Assembly: GCF_007993755.1 (NCBI RefSeq)
Contig: NZ_CP042467.1
Location: forward strand, 3,558,001 to 3,622,000
Reading direction: 5' to 3'
Source of the DNA: Microvenator marinus
GTDB lineage: Bacteria; Myxococcota_A; Bradymonadia; Bradymonadales; Bradymonadaceae
DNA: 64,000 nucleotides
The notes under the pieces are model-generated. The model was not told the origin of the DNA and ran no database searches. It saw nothing but the letters and a program-made list of their open reading frames with translations. Made by a program: the position numbers and the translations under genes. Position 1 is the first letter of the stretch; each line of letters starts with the position of its first letter. Shown piece by piece: positions 18,101 to 26,348 of this stretch.

Positions 18101-20932
18101 TTCGCGCACAATGCAAATCTTCCGGACAACAAGCGAATCTCCGATGATTTGGGTAAGGCCTTAAACGCACGTGAAAGAAGGGCGAGACTACGCGACGTGG
18201 ACTCCCAGATCACCCAGCTTTTTGGCGTGCACTGGGCTTCGGAGTCTACTCCATTGAACAGACTACGAGATGTCTGGGAGTGGGCCAAGAAGTACCGCGC
18301 TACATTGGTTGTGATTCGCGAGGCGGACGAACGTGTTGGTGATAGACTGGCGGAGATCGCGACGGACACTGAGCGTCTTGGTCCCGAAACCAAGCTCGGC
18401 GGCCTACTTCGTTCGCTTAAGGCGGCGGATGAGGCTTGGCAAGAGGCCAAGAGGGAATTGAGTTCGCTTCTCAAACTCAATGACCAGTGGGCAGTGCTAG
18501 ATGGCTATAGGCAGCTGAACCTAGCCCGCTCTTGGGCAGTCGAACTTGAGAGTCTTCAAACGTGGTGTGATTGGCTACGTTCGGGACAGGTCGTCCAGTC
18601 ATTGGGACTTGAGCGGCTCTTCGAGCATGCGTCGAAGGGAGAGCTCCTTCATGAGGATATTCTACCCTCGTACGAACGCTCTCTTCGTGAACACTACTGG
18701 AACGCTCGTTGTGAATCAGACCCCGACCTCAAGCAATTCCGTGGCCATGACCATGAACGCGTTATCGAACAGTTCCGGGTGCTAGATGATGAAGCCAAGA
18801 GTGTTGCGCGTTCTGAGGTTCAAGCCCGACTTGCGGCACGTCTTCCTGAGCGAAATGCCCCTGGTGAGATGGAGGTACTACGCAAAGAGTTCAGCAAACA
18901 GCGCGCGCATAAACCGATTCGAAAGTTGTTTGCTGAGGTTCCGCACGTACTTCTTCGTCTGAAGCCTTGTGTACTCATGTCGCCCCTTTCGGTCGCAAGG
19001 TTTTTGAGCGTTTCAGATCAGCTCTTCGATATTGTCGTTTTTGACGAAGCCAGCCAGATTCCGCCTTGGGACGCGATCGGAGCGATTGCGCGTGGAAAAC
19101 AAGCCATCATCGTGGGTGATTCTAAGCAGCTCCCACCGACCTCCTTCTTTAGTTCTAACGACTCGGATGAATTCGCCGAGGACGAAGACTTTTTGGAGCT
19201 CGAATCCATTCTTGAGCAGGCTGTGGTCCGAGGCGTGCCACAGCTGACGCTGAACTGGCACTATCGCAGCCGGCATGAGTCACTCATCGCGTTTTCCAAT
19301 TTCAACTATTATGACAATCGACTCCACGTCTTCCCCTCTCCGCATCACCGTTCTGCTCACTTAGGATTGAAGTGGGTTCAGGTCAAAGACGGTGTCTACG
19401 ATCGGGGCGGCTCTCGTACCAATCGGCGGGAAGGAGAAGAAGTTGTCTCAGCAATTCTGGCCAGGTTGAAGGACCCAGAGCTACAACAAAAGTCGATTGG
19501 GGTTGTCACGTTCAGTTCGGCGCAGCAGCGATTGATTCTAGACCTTTTGGACGAGGCGCGGCGGGCCCATCCAGAAATTGAAGACTTCTTCACAGACGCT
19601 GTCCCAGAACCAATTTTTGTAAAAAATCTTGAGAATGTTCAGGGTGACGAGCGCGACGTCATGTTCTTCTCGATTTGCTACGGACCAGACGCAGCAGGAA
19701 AGATGACGCTTTCATTTGGTCCACTAAACAAGGTCGGGGGTGAACGACGTCTCAACGTAGCAGTGACGAGGGCTCGTGAACTCCTCGTAGTGTTCAGTAC
19801 GTTCCATCCCGATCAAATCGATGTAGGAGTCACAAACCCTTCGGTCCGCCAGCTCAAACTCTTCTTGGACTATGCCGCTCGCGGAAAAAGCGCGCTAATT
19901 GGCGCCGCTATGCCTGACGAGTCCCGCGGTTTCGGTTCGCCGTTCGAAGAGGAGGTCTACGAAGCGTTGCGTGAGCGAGGCTGGGATGTTCACACGCAAG
20001 TCGGTGTCGGAGGGTTCTACATCGATCTCGCCGTGGTGGATCCTGCGCGACCTGGAGTCTACTTGTTGGGCATAGAATGTGATGGTGCTGCCTATCACAG
20101 CGCGAAGTCCGCCCGTGATCGTGACCGAATCAGGCAGAATATCCTGGAGAACCTCGGGTGGCGTATTCATCGCATTTGGTCGACAGATTGGTGGACTCAG
20201 AGGACATCCCAGTTGCAGCGCGTGCTTGGTGCACTTGATGAAGCGAGGCTTGAATCCGAGAAGCAAGCGATCAAGCGCGAAGCCTTCTCGCTGCCACTGC
20301 GCAACAAGGCCGATGAACAGGTGTTGCCGCCTCAAAAAGACGAAGCTCCTACAGATGAGCCAGCAGGCTGGCCGAGCGACGTATCGCCTTGGTTGGACCT
20401 GCCTGAAATCTCAGGCGGCGAGCAAGAAGCCTTCTATTCGTTGGCTTCTCGTCAGCAGATTGGTCGTCAGATCCAGGCGTTGGTCCAATCTCGAGCACCG
20501 ATTAAACTCAACCTAATTGCCCGCCATATTACGCAGGCTTGGGGTTTTTCAAGCACCTCTGCCAAGGCCCGCGACTTGGTGTTGGAACTTGCTCAAGTGA
20601 GTCAACTGCATGTGAAGGGCGATGTTCTTTGGGTTTCTAAAGAACAAGCAAACAAATGGAAGGGGTTCAGACACCATGATATCGCGTCACGAAACATCAC
20701 CGACGTGCCCGAGGCCGAGGTAGCTGGTGCAATGTTGTGGATAGTGGAGCGCGCAATAAGCATCCAAGAGAAGGACCTGTTCTCTGAAGTTGCTGCTGCG
20801 TTTGGATTCAAGAGCTTGGGCAGGCAGATACGCGAAACCTGCGCTGCAGTTCTTGCGATGCAGGTCGCCGAGGGCAAGCTGAAGTCAGATGATGGGAAGG
20901 TTAGCTTCGCGCCGGGCTACTCAGCCAAGTAG
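15167..20932 (+). CDS. giant DUF4011 helicase with Vsr-like nuclease (Hhe-like)
   Basis: About 1921 residues. Parts in order: an N-terminal beta domain; a transglutaminase-like stretch (GTCLDLSVLLAAAL, Cys near 220; 'EGHAFPGVWL', His near 247); DUF4011 (DRWKSKLLDLTLRNRLINHR, about 365-385); SF1 helicase with Walker A QGPPGTGKSQT (about 662), DEASQIPPWD (about 1291), GDSKQLPP, NWHYRS and 'LNVAVTRARELLV'; a PD-(D/E)XK/Vsr-like nuclease ('SPFEEEVYEALRERGWDVHT', 'LGIECDGAAYHSAKSARDRD', about 1588-1680); and a DUF3320-like end. The DUF4011-helicase-Vsr-DUF3320 order matches proteins described as the single-gene anti-phage system Hhe. I prefer TTG 15167, just before 'SQQVVISLELDA'; the frame is open further upstream without sense. 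Divergent from zorA; its last 16 bases overlap the convergent gene. Confidence 0.82.
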   Translation: MSQQVVISLELDAHVQLATLSMRRQILRSLVITNHGSEALENLSLELECDPELIHAKTIRIERIDASEVYLVPDAQLRLAMKVERLANLTESQDGTFIVRLKSGAQTLAEFQQALTFEACNEWLGARLPPESLAAFVTPNHPSLNSFLNAMREELRAAGVRDSLEGYQARSPQRVLELASAAYNAVNRLGIGYSNPPASFHLAGQKIRTIDQILESKLGTCLDLSVLLAAALEQCGLHPFIVLVEGHAFPGVWLTEWNLPTPWNEDPLPVKKRVLLGECAVFESTGAPDRLAFTKATKLAEARLEDIRRYHLAVDIKACRNAGITPLGLLRSNAFKTIQDTRVESADVPQALAPLPVVQETPRARIDRWKSKLLDLTLRNRLINHRDSKSVLPVLGSAMALMEDELQSRGKLELVPRQDLHAVEDLNEHTQAMAKQGRLVVDLSKSDFEKRCVEIYRSNAAMIQDGGVSALFLAIGFVRWFESETSELSRLAPILLVPLVMERTKVGGPYRIARSDDDVIWNASIFQKLEAEFGIKTEVFGPSPPEDQSGVDVDASLRLVLNAIKDLERFEVVWNASVALYQFQKFMMWSDLEQNSDALMSSEVVRHIVEGSEEPFPIVGTLPSADTIDQLPATDDLSVVDSDSSQLAAIRAALSGNSFVLQGPPGTGKSQTITNLIAQALANNKTVLFVSEKRAALEVVESRLKSVGLGPFTLEVHSDKSSKAEVVKQLEEPLKFAWPESSDQWTAHANKLGVARDKLNSHAQRFHAPGPFGESLYATVARLIALDARNTPRISLQFGGVPDQSTYEKQKDAVAEFAARTKRLGDPSANAWRYVTHTDWGISWSQEVRQQLEDTISKGQDWSEKLDATVETLVPNGEMPPEAFEHLGQIAFLLSSCPGVPKELLTGNRDQIEQLVQRVEKDLEDLKTVREQIGQSFDLAIIDDAQLAETRARFQRWSQAFFLLAFFMLFFARGHLKSFAHNANLPDNKRISDDLGKALNARERRARLRDVDSQITQLFGVHWASESTPLNRLRDVWEWAKKYRATLVVIREADERVGDRLAEIATDTERLGPETKLGGLLRSLKAADEAWQEAKRELSSLLKLNDQWAVLDGYRQLNLARSWAVELESLQTWCDWLRSGQVVQSLGLERLFEHASKGELLHEDILPSYERSLREHYWNARCESDPDLKQFRGHDHERVIEQFRVLDDEAKSVARSEVQARLAARLPERNAPGEMEVLRKEFSKQRAHKPIRKLFAEVPHVLLRLKPCVLMSPLSVARFLSVSDQLFDIVVFDEASQIPPWDAIGAIARGKQAIIVGDSKQLPPTSFFSSNDSDEFAEDEDFLELESILEQAVVRGVPQLTLNWHYRSRHESLIAFSNFNYYDNRLHVFPSPHHRSAHLGLKWVQVKDGVYDRGGSRTNRREGEEVVSAILARLKDPELQQKSIGVVTFSSAQQRLILDLLDEARRAHPEIEDFFTDAVPEPIFVKNLENVQGDERDVMFFSICYGPDAAGKMTLSFGPLNKVGGERRLNVAVTRARELLVVFSTFHPDQIDVGVTNPSVRQLKLFLDYAARGKSALIGAAMPDESRGFGSPFEEEVYEALRERGWDVHTQVGVGGFYIDLAVVDPARPGVYLLGIECDGAAYHSAKSARDRDRIRQNILENLGWRIHRIWSTDWWTQRTSQLQRVLGALDEARLESEKQAIKREAFSLPLRNKADEQVLPPQKDEAPTDEPAGWPSDVSPWLDLPEISGGEQEAFYSLASRQQIGRQIQALVQSRAPIKLNLIARHITQAWGFSSTSAKARDLVLELAQVSQLHVKGDVLWVSKEQANKWKGFRHHDIASRNITDVPEAEVAGAMLWIVERAISIQEKDLFSEVAAAFGFKSLGRQIRETCAAVLAMQVAEGKLKSDDGKVSFAPGYSAK

Positions 20933-21992
20933 TTCTGGATGGTGGCGAGTATCGACTGCTGATGACGGTAGATATCCGTGATCTTTTCGATAGGAATGCG
21001 CGTCTCGTTCTTCTCGAGGTCCAAGACGCCCAGATAGCGTTGTGTCCTGTTGAAGTGCAGGCGGCAAATGGGCTTGCGGTTGTTATCGTCGAGGAGGATC
21101 CCGCAGTAGCTCTTGGTGTCTCGCATCACCACACGCTCTGGTTCCACAAACTGGGAGGCGATTGCCTTGACGATGCGCACGCCCTCGAGCTCTTCCTCGG
21201 TGGTGACGATGTCACCGTCCATCGAAACCACGCCTTCCGGGAGCTCCTGCTCCTCGGGCTCGTGCGTGGCTTCGCTCTCGTTCTGTAACGCACTCGTAAG
21301 ACGCTGGTGTACTCGCTCTTGAATGAGTTGAGCAAAGGCGCGCTTGAGCAAGGGCTGGAATTGTTCCGTGACCTTCTGTGTGAACGGGCCCTTGTGCACC
21401 TCTTTGCCAACGAGCTTGGTCATCTCGATGCTTGGATTCGTGAACTCCTCCAACAAGTACTTTTTCATACCGTTGAGGTACTTGAGCTCGCTCGCCGCCG
21501 ACGTAATCGCCTCAGGGTCGAAGTTCTCTTTTGTGTACTTCTGGAGCTGGGTAATCGTGTCTGGCCGGATATCGCTGAGACTGAACTCGAAGTACGGCTT
21601 CGGGTCCATCTTGTTCTTGTCGTCCAGGTCGGTGAAGAATCGATAGATGATGCCGTTGGTCAGAATCCCGATTCTGGCTGGCGTCACGGAGAAATAGCGA
21701 TAGAGCTGCGAGAAATGTACTTCGTCCAGGTTCACTTTGCAGTGCTTGACCTCAAAGAGCATCACCGGCCCAGGCACATTCTGTAGCTGGATTGCATAGT
21801 CGACTTTCTCGCCCTTCTTTGTCCCTACATCCGCCGTGAACTCTGGAATGACTTCCAGTGGATTGAAGACGTCGTACCCAAGGATACGAAGCATCGGCAG
21901 GACCAATGCGGGGTTGACGTAGCTGCTTCCGTTTGAAGACTGTCGATGATTTTGGCCGCAGTCTCTGCGAGTTGATAGAGTTCCCTTTCCAC
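20917..21992 (-). pseudogene. HsdR N-terminal-type nuclease gene, frameshifted copy
   Basis: This copy matches the intact gene at 42174-43247, differing at 9 of 329 aligned residues. Near 21907-21920 it carries two extra bases relative to the intact copy, so the first ~26 codons (from GTG 21992, VERELYQLAETAAKIIDSLQ) are out of frame with the rest. The remaining frame is open from TTG 21906 (or ATG 21894) to 20917 and keeps the nuclease residues (VDYAI Asp; FEVKH Glu and Lys). A shortened protein from an internal start could still be made. Its stop overlaps the stop of the giant helicase gene by 16 bases. A sequencing error is an alternative explanation for the frameshift. Confidence 0.75.
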
Positions 21993-22121
21993 AAGCTCTC
22001 CTATGTTTTTTTGTCCCGAATTTTCGTGTAGTAACGAATACTTAGATTCTGTGACCGGAACTTTGGCTTGTCAAACTTATTTCCAGAGCACGTTCTATCT
22101 AGGATTGATTTCCGCGCTTAC

Positions 22122-22589
22122 CTAGTGTGGGAACCCGCTCTCGCCATCGCTCAAGAACTCTTCGCAAACCACCGTGAAGATGTCGCAGCCGATGAACACC
22201 CTCAAGAGAACTCGTTGCATGCGGTCTGGGTGCGCATCTGCAAGGCGCCGAGCGAGGAAGCTCTTATTGCCGCCCTCCTCGTAGATCGCGTCGTAGATGT
22301 CGTGGATCATCGCCTTAAGCCGTTCGTCCTCCTTCCGCTCAAAGAGGTCTTCGGTTTCCGACTGCGCCAGGTAACGATAAACTGCGCTCATGAAGCTGCT
22401 GAGAGCCTTGTAGAGTTCCTTGCTCTCGACTTTAGGATTTCGTTTGCGGTGAAGCTCCCGAACGTGTTTCAGGAACGGTGTCCACTCGTCCTTGGGCACA
22501 GGCAAGAGGTAGCGACTGATCCTGCTGTAGGGTGTGCTGTCTTCTGGCCAGAGGGTGATGATCGGTTCGCCGTCGGGTGTAAATTTCAT
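22122..22589 (-). CDS. 155-aa conserved protein upstream of the HsdR-N gene
   Basis: Starts at ATG 22589 behind a strong AAGGAG ribosome site and encodes 155 residues. No family is recognised. The N-terminus is acidic-aromatic ('GEPIITLWPEDSTPYSRISR'); the middle is helical; the C-terminal third ('GGNKSFLARRLADAHPDRMQ', then 'VLLRVFIGCDIFTVV') is hydrophobic-helical. A decayed piece of the same gene, covering only the C-terminal ~40 residues, lies upstream of the second HsdR-N copy at 43.4-43.5 kb. This gene and the HsdR-N gene therefore travelled together, which argues for a two-gene unit. It ends 129 bases before the HsdR-N start. Confidence 0.6.
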   Translation of the reverse strand: MKFTPDGEPIITLWPEDSTPYSRISRYLLPVPKDEWTPFLKHVRELHRKRNPKVESKELYKALSSFMSAVYRYLAQSETEDLFERKEDERLKAMIHDIYDAIYEEGGNKSFLARRLADAHPDRMQRVLLRVFIGCDIFTVVCEEFLSDGESGFPH

Positions 22590-22732
22590 TCGTGACTCCT
22601 TGGTTTGCCGCCTACAAGAAAAAGAATTGCCGCTGAACCCCACGTGAGGGACAACGGCGTCTGCTCCTTTAATTCTGGGAAGCCCCACACAGCTGTCAAA
22701 CGATTTTTTACATTTTTGGCCAACTATTTTGG

Positions 22733-22746
22733 AGCCCTTTAGGGCT
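22733..22746. terminator. short hairpin AGCCCT-TT-AGGGCT
   Basis: A perfect 6-bp stem with a 2-base loop just beyond the stop of the 433-aa gene (22752). A T/A-rich stretch lies beside it but there is no clean T-run, so it could be a weak terminator or only a stem. Confidence 0.3.
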
Positions 22747-22751
22747 GAATT

Positions 22752-24053
22752 TCAGATTAGAAGACTGTCCACGAAATTCAGGATCCTGCTGGTGGTCCAG
22801 TCGTCTCTCGAGAGCTTCCCCGCCTGTTCACGAATGCTTGCGCGAAGCTCCTGACTTGGGCGCTGATAGACCCTGGTACTTCGTTGGAGTTCGTCGTGCA
22901 CCATGTTCTTAAGGGCCGTAGACGGACTGTCTTTCAAGTACCCAAGCGCAAGGTCCACGTAGACCCAAAAGGACTTCTTCCGGATGAGACTCAAGAAGCT
23001 CAATTCACCCTGCTCAGAACTCTTCACGATGACGTCTTTGAGCTCTAAGAGCTCATCGGTGGTATTGGCGTCCATAAGTGCGGGAAGAATCAAGGTTCGC
23101 GACCTCTTGCATTGGCCTATCAGGGCGGCAACATCAAGGTCTCGTAGCCGCGTCGGGTCGCATGAAATCAATGCACTCAGACAGTTTGTGCGAGCCTGTC
23201 GTGTCCCTTCCGACACGCCTCTCAGGAAGTGCTCTACATCGTCCTGGCGGCGGTAGTCTGCGATATAGTAGAACTCTTGGCCCTCCCTTTCGTTGTAGAG
23301 CCGGTACGCATCGAAATCGTAGAACTCGGCCAGGTAGAATTGTCCGAGCTGACGCAGGCTTCGATTTCGGTCCAACGCAAACGCCACAAGGAGCTCCTTG
23401 GACGGCACGTCTCCCGATGCGATTTGACTCTGCAGAAGGCCGCGCCTGACGCCCGGGACCGGATCCTGAGTGAGGCGGTCGACCTCTCGGGCATGGAGAG
23501 CCCGGAAGTCAAAATGGTTCAGCAGCATCAGCCTGTTGAATGGCTCTGGGTCGTCTAGAACCCACGGCCTCAACTGCGCATCAGCCCCAAGAGAGAGGTT
23601 TAAGAGAAATCTTCGGAACTTGGGTTGAAGGCCCAGAAAGTCCGGGAGATTCATGTGGTTTGTGCGGCGCAGTAGGTCTGACTCGATATGCGCAAACGCC
23701 TCGTCCGAGCGAGCACGTTGTTTACCTGAAAGGTAGAGGAGGAGCCGCTGATTGGCCACAATGGCGTCAAAAGGTAGCTCGCGGAAATGGCTCAAGGTCC
23801 ACTCCTTGGCCAAGTCTCGAACCTGCGGCACCCAGTCTTCTAGCCGCAACAAGATGCGATTTTCATCGCCTGGTTGGTAATGCTCAATCAATTCACGTAG
23901 ACTCGCCTCGCGAACATATCCCGAGCTGCTTATAGAGCAGAGCCAACGATTTAGCCGCAAGTCTGACACTTCGGGACGAACCCAAGCGGACACCCGCAAT
24001 GATAGATCATTCCTTAGGGTATCGAATGTAAAGTTATCTGGAAGGTTAGTCAT
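22752..24053 (-). CDS. 433-aa helical-repeat-like protein of unknown function
   Basis: No known family recognised. The sequence is a succession of amphipathic helices with Arg/Leu/Asp patterns (RLEDWVPQVRDLAKEWTLSH; QDPVPGVRRGLLQSQIASGD; DRNRSLRQLGQFYLAEF), the look of a HEAT/ARM-type repeat scaffold. There is no signal peptide, transmembrane segment or catalytic motif. It is same-strand with the 155-aa and HsdR-N genes but separated from them by 162 bases holding a hairpin. Being inside a run of defence genes it may be a defence accessory, but that is inference from neighbours only. Confidence 0.55.
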   Translation of the reverse strand: MTNLPDNFTFDTLRNDLSLRVSAWVRPEVSDLRLNRWLCSISSSGYVREASLRELIEHYQPGDENRILLRLEDWVPQVRDLAKEWTLSHFRELPFDAIVANQRLLLYLSGKQRARSDEAFAHIESDLLRRTNHMNLPDFLGLQPKFRRFLLNLSLGADAQLRPWVLDDPEPFNRLMLLNHFDFRALHAREVDRLTQDPVPGVRRGLLQSQIASGDVPSKELLVAFALDRNRSLRQLGQFYLAEFYDFDAYRLYNEREGQEFYYIADYRRQDDVEHFLRGVSEGTRQARTNCLSALISCDPTRLRDLDVAALIGQCKRSRTLILPALMDANTTDELLELKDVIVKSSEQGELSFLSLIRKKSFWVYVDLALGYLKDSPSTALKNMVHDELQRSTRVYQRPSQELRASIREQAGKLSRDDWTTSRILNFVDSLLI

Positions 24054-24121
24054 GATTGGCTCTGGAAAGTACTAATGTCGTTGGTTAATGTCTAGTAGGG
24101 CCCGACAAGACTAAGTGAGAC

Positions 24122-24238
24122 ATGACGGCATCGCTACAAGACAACGAGTTTCTAGAGGCCAGGCCGGCTCATCTCTCCGAGTGCGTCGAGCAGGTCTGGT
24201 ACTTTCGAGGACGCCTGCCGGCAAGGCGTGAGAGGTGA
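24122..24238 (+). pseudogene. possible remnant of an AraC-family regulator (N-terminal piece)
   Basis: A 38-codon frame reads 'ARPAHLSECVEQVWYFRGRL', similar to the beginning of the DUF6597 domain of AraC-type regulators (P..L..yVe..WyfrG). It stops at once and no AraC HTH follows before the VOC gene. The interval 24054-24348 otherwise holds nothing I can identify. AraC-VOC pairs are common, so a decayed regulator is reasonable, but the match is short. Confidence 0.3.
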
Positions 24239-24348
24239 TCCGAAGCAACTATGAAGCCGGCCTGACCATGGCCGTCGAGTAGGAATTTTTACAATCCAAG
24301 GCGACTGGGTTGTGGGATTCTCGGGCTTCCAACACCAAAGGAGGAAGA

Positions 24349-24750
24349 ATGAGTTCGTACATACCCAAAGGATTTCAAGCCATAACGCCGTATTTCATGG
24401 TTCATGACGCCGACGCATTTCTGGACTTTTTATGTGCCGCATTTGGGGCCGAGGAGATCAGTGCGCACCGAGAAGAGGACCGTCTTGTCCACGCCGAGCT
24501 CAGAGTCTTTGGTTCGGTCATCGAGGTCGGTCAGCCAAAGGGCGAGTTCACGGCGACTCGCGTCAACCTGCATGTATATGTGGCGCAACCCGAAGATGTG
24601 GTTGACCAGGCCCTTCGCGCCGGCGCGACCCTACTCTACCCTGTCACGGAACACGAGTACGGCGAGAAATCCGGCGGCATCGCCGATGCGTTTGGTAACC
24701 AATGGTACATCGCGTGTGTCACCGACCATCACAAACGCTCCATCTCTTGA
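24349..24750 (+). CDS. VOC (glyoxalase/PhnB-like) family protein
   Basis: 133 residues from ATG 24349, preceded by an excellent AAAGGAGGAA ribosome site. The fold pattern of a PhnB-like VOC protein is visible: 'FQAITPYFMVHDADAFLDFL', 'FGAEEISAHREEDRLVHAEL', 'VNLHVYVAQPEDVVDQAL' and the closing 'IADAFGNQWYIA'. VOC proteins bind small molecules or metals; the substrate cannot be told from sequence. Nothing links it to defence. It is followed 69 bases later by the ATPase gene. Confidence 0.85.
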   Translation: MSSYIPKGFQAITPYFMVHDADAFLDFLCAAFGAEEISAHREEDRLVHAELRVFGSVIEVGQPKGEFTATRVNLHVYVAQPEDVVDQALRAGATLLYPVTEHEYGEKSGGIADAFGNQWYIACVTDHHKRSIS

Positions 24751-24819
24751 ATCATAGATGTGAATAAGGTAAAAGTTTTTATCTTAATGCTCTCAGTGTC
24801 TTCACGGCGAGGTATAGTA

Positions 24820-26277
24820 TTGCAATGGGGCTTTTACGGACGCACTCGCGAACTCCAAGAACTCGTCTCGATTTTTAAGAGAGGTCGTTTCTTTTTCGCT
24901 CGTGTGACTGGCAGAAGGCGCATCGGAAAGACGACGTTGGTTCAACAAGCTTTGCGCGCGTCGGGCAGAACCAAGATTTTCTACGTACAAATACCCGACT
25001 CCGCCCCGGCTGGTGTTCTTTCGGCGGTCGCCGACGCCATGGACACGTTTCAAATTCCCAGCAACATTGAACGACCCGATAGCTTGCTGAGTCTAGCCAC
25101 CCTTGTCGAGAAGATGGTGCGTTCAGGATATGTGATCGCCCTGGACGAGTTTCAGTACTTTAGTCGCAAACACCTCCACGAGTTTCTCTCCCACCTTCAA
25201 GCGGTGGTCGACCGTTTGCTCGCCACCCCCGGGTCCAATGGTGGCGGGCTCATTGTGTTGGGTTCGCTTCATGCGGAGCTCGTTGCATTGCTGGAGGATC
25301 GCGATGCTCCACTATACAATCGCACCACAGATCAGCTGGAGCTCCAGCACCTCGATATTGCTTCCATCCTTCAGATTCTTGAGGCACATAGCGACCCGAC
25401 TCCCGAGCGCTTGCTCTTTTTGTGGGGGCTATTTGAAGGTGTGCCCAAGTTCTATCGAGATTGTTTCGAACAAGGCGTTTTGGCGGCAAGTCGTGAAGAG
25501 CTCTTGGAGCAAATGTTCTACGGTTCGTCTTCTCCCTTGCGCTCAGAGGCAGATCATTGGTTCTTGAGCGAGCTTCGCGGCCGCTACGATGTCGTCTTGA
25601 AGTTTGTGGCGCGAAACCCCGGTTGCACGTCCGGAGAGCTCACCAGCCATGTGCGAGAGATCAGTCCAGAGAGCTCTGAGCAAATCGGAGGCTACCTGGA
25701 GGTCCTCATCAACAAGTATGGATTGATTGAAAAGCGCCTTCCAATCTTCTCGAAGCCGAAGGCTAGAAGTGGCCGCTACTATGTGACGGACAACTTCTTG
25801 CGCTCATGGCTCGGCGCGTTGCACAGCAGCGTTTCGGCTGTGAATTTCAGACCCATTAACATCCTGGTGAAACAAGCGGATCAGAAGTTAGAGGACGGTG
25901 AAGGGTTTGCATTTGAAGAACTAGTCGCCGAGCTTTACGCCGAGCGAAGTCGGAAAGGTGTTGGAGACTTCTCAATGACTCATCGCATTGAGGGTTTTTG
26001 GGACAAGAAGGGTACGGAGATCGATATCGTGGCTCTGAATGAAGATGACCAAATCATCCGCTTCATCACCTGCAAAAGAGATGCGGCCAAACTACTTGGT
26101 GAGAGCAAGAGACTGGACGAGCATGTGAAACGATTCTTGTCCCACCACAAACGCTTCAACTCCTGGCGGAAGGAGTATGTTGGAGCTGCTCCTATGATTG
26201 AAAAGAGTTTGCGAGCGCGACTTGTACAAAGCGGTCTTTTTGTGCAGGACCTAAATGAACTCACCTTCGAGCTTTAG
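24820..26277 (+). CDS. AAA ATPase with C-terminal DUF234-type nuclease-like domain
   Basis: About 485 residues. N-terminal STAND-like 'archaeal ATPase' domain: 'FYGRTRELQEL', P-loop TGRRRIGKTTLVQQAL (about 25-40), Walker B 'VIALDEFQYFSR'. A winged-helix region follows (NPGCTSGELTSHVREISPES), then a DUF234-like PD-(D/E)XK domain ('GFAFEELVAELYAERS', 'GTEIDIVALNEDDQI', 'RFITCKRDA'). The usual ExK is replaced by T-C-K, so the catalytic Glu seems lost or shifted. I prefer TTG 24820 behind GGCGAGG, beginning MQWGFYGRTREL; a GTG at 24760 would add 20 residues of poor sense. Family members are common in archaea and mobile DNA; the role is not established. Confidence 0.75.
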   Translation: MQWGFYGRTRELQELVSIFKRGRFFFARVTGRRRIGKTTLVQQALRASGRTKIFYVQIPDSAPAGVLSAVADAMDTFQIPSNIERPDSLLSLATLVEKMVRSGYVIALDEFQYFSRKHLHEFLSHLQAVVDRLLATPGSNGGGLIVLGSLHAELVALLEDRDAPLYNRTTDQLELQHLDIASILQILEAHSDPTPERLLFLWGLFEGVPKFYRDCFEQGVLAASREELLEQMFYGSSSPLRSEADHWFLSELRGRYDVVLKFVARNPGCTSGELTSHVREISPESSEQIGGYLEVLINKYGLIEKRLPIFSKPKARSGRYYVTDNFLRSWLGALHSSVSAVNFRPINILVKQADQKLEDGEGFAFEELVAELYAERSRKGVGDFSMTHRIEGFWDKKGTEIDIVALNEDDQIIRFITCKRDAAKLLGESKRLDEHVKRFLSHHKRFNSWRKEYVGAAPMIEKSLRARLVQSGLFVQDLNELTFEL

Positions 26278-26348
26278 GGAGGCAAAATCATTGCTTGAAA
26301 CACCACTAGAAGTTGCCTAAAGTGCCGCTCTTTGCGCGGGAGCTCTGA

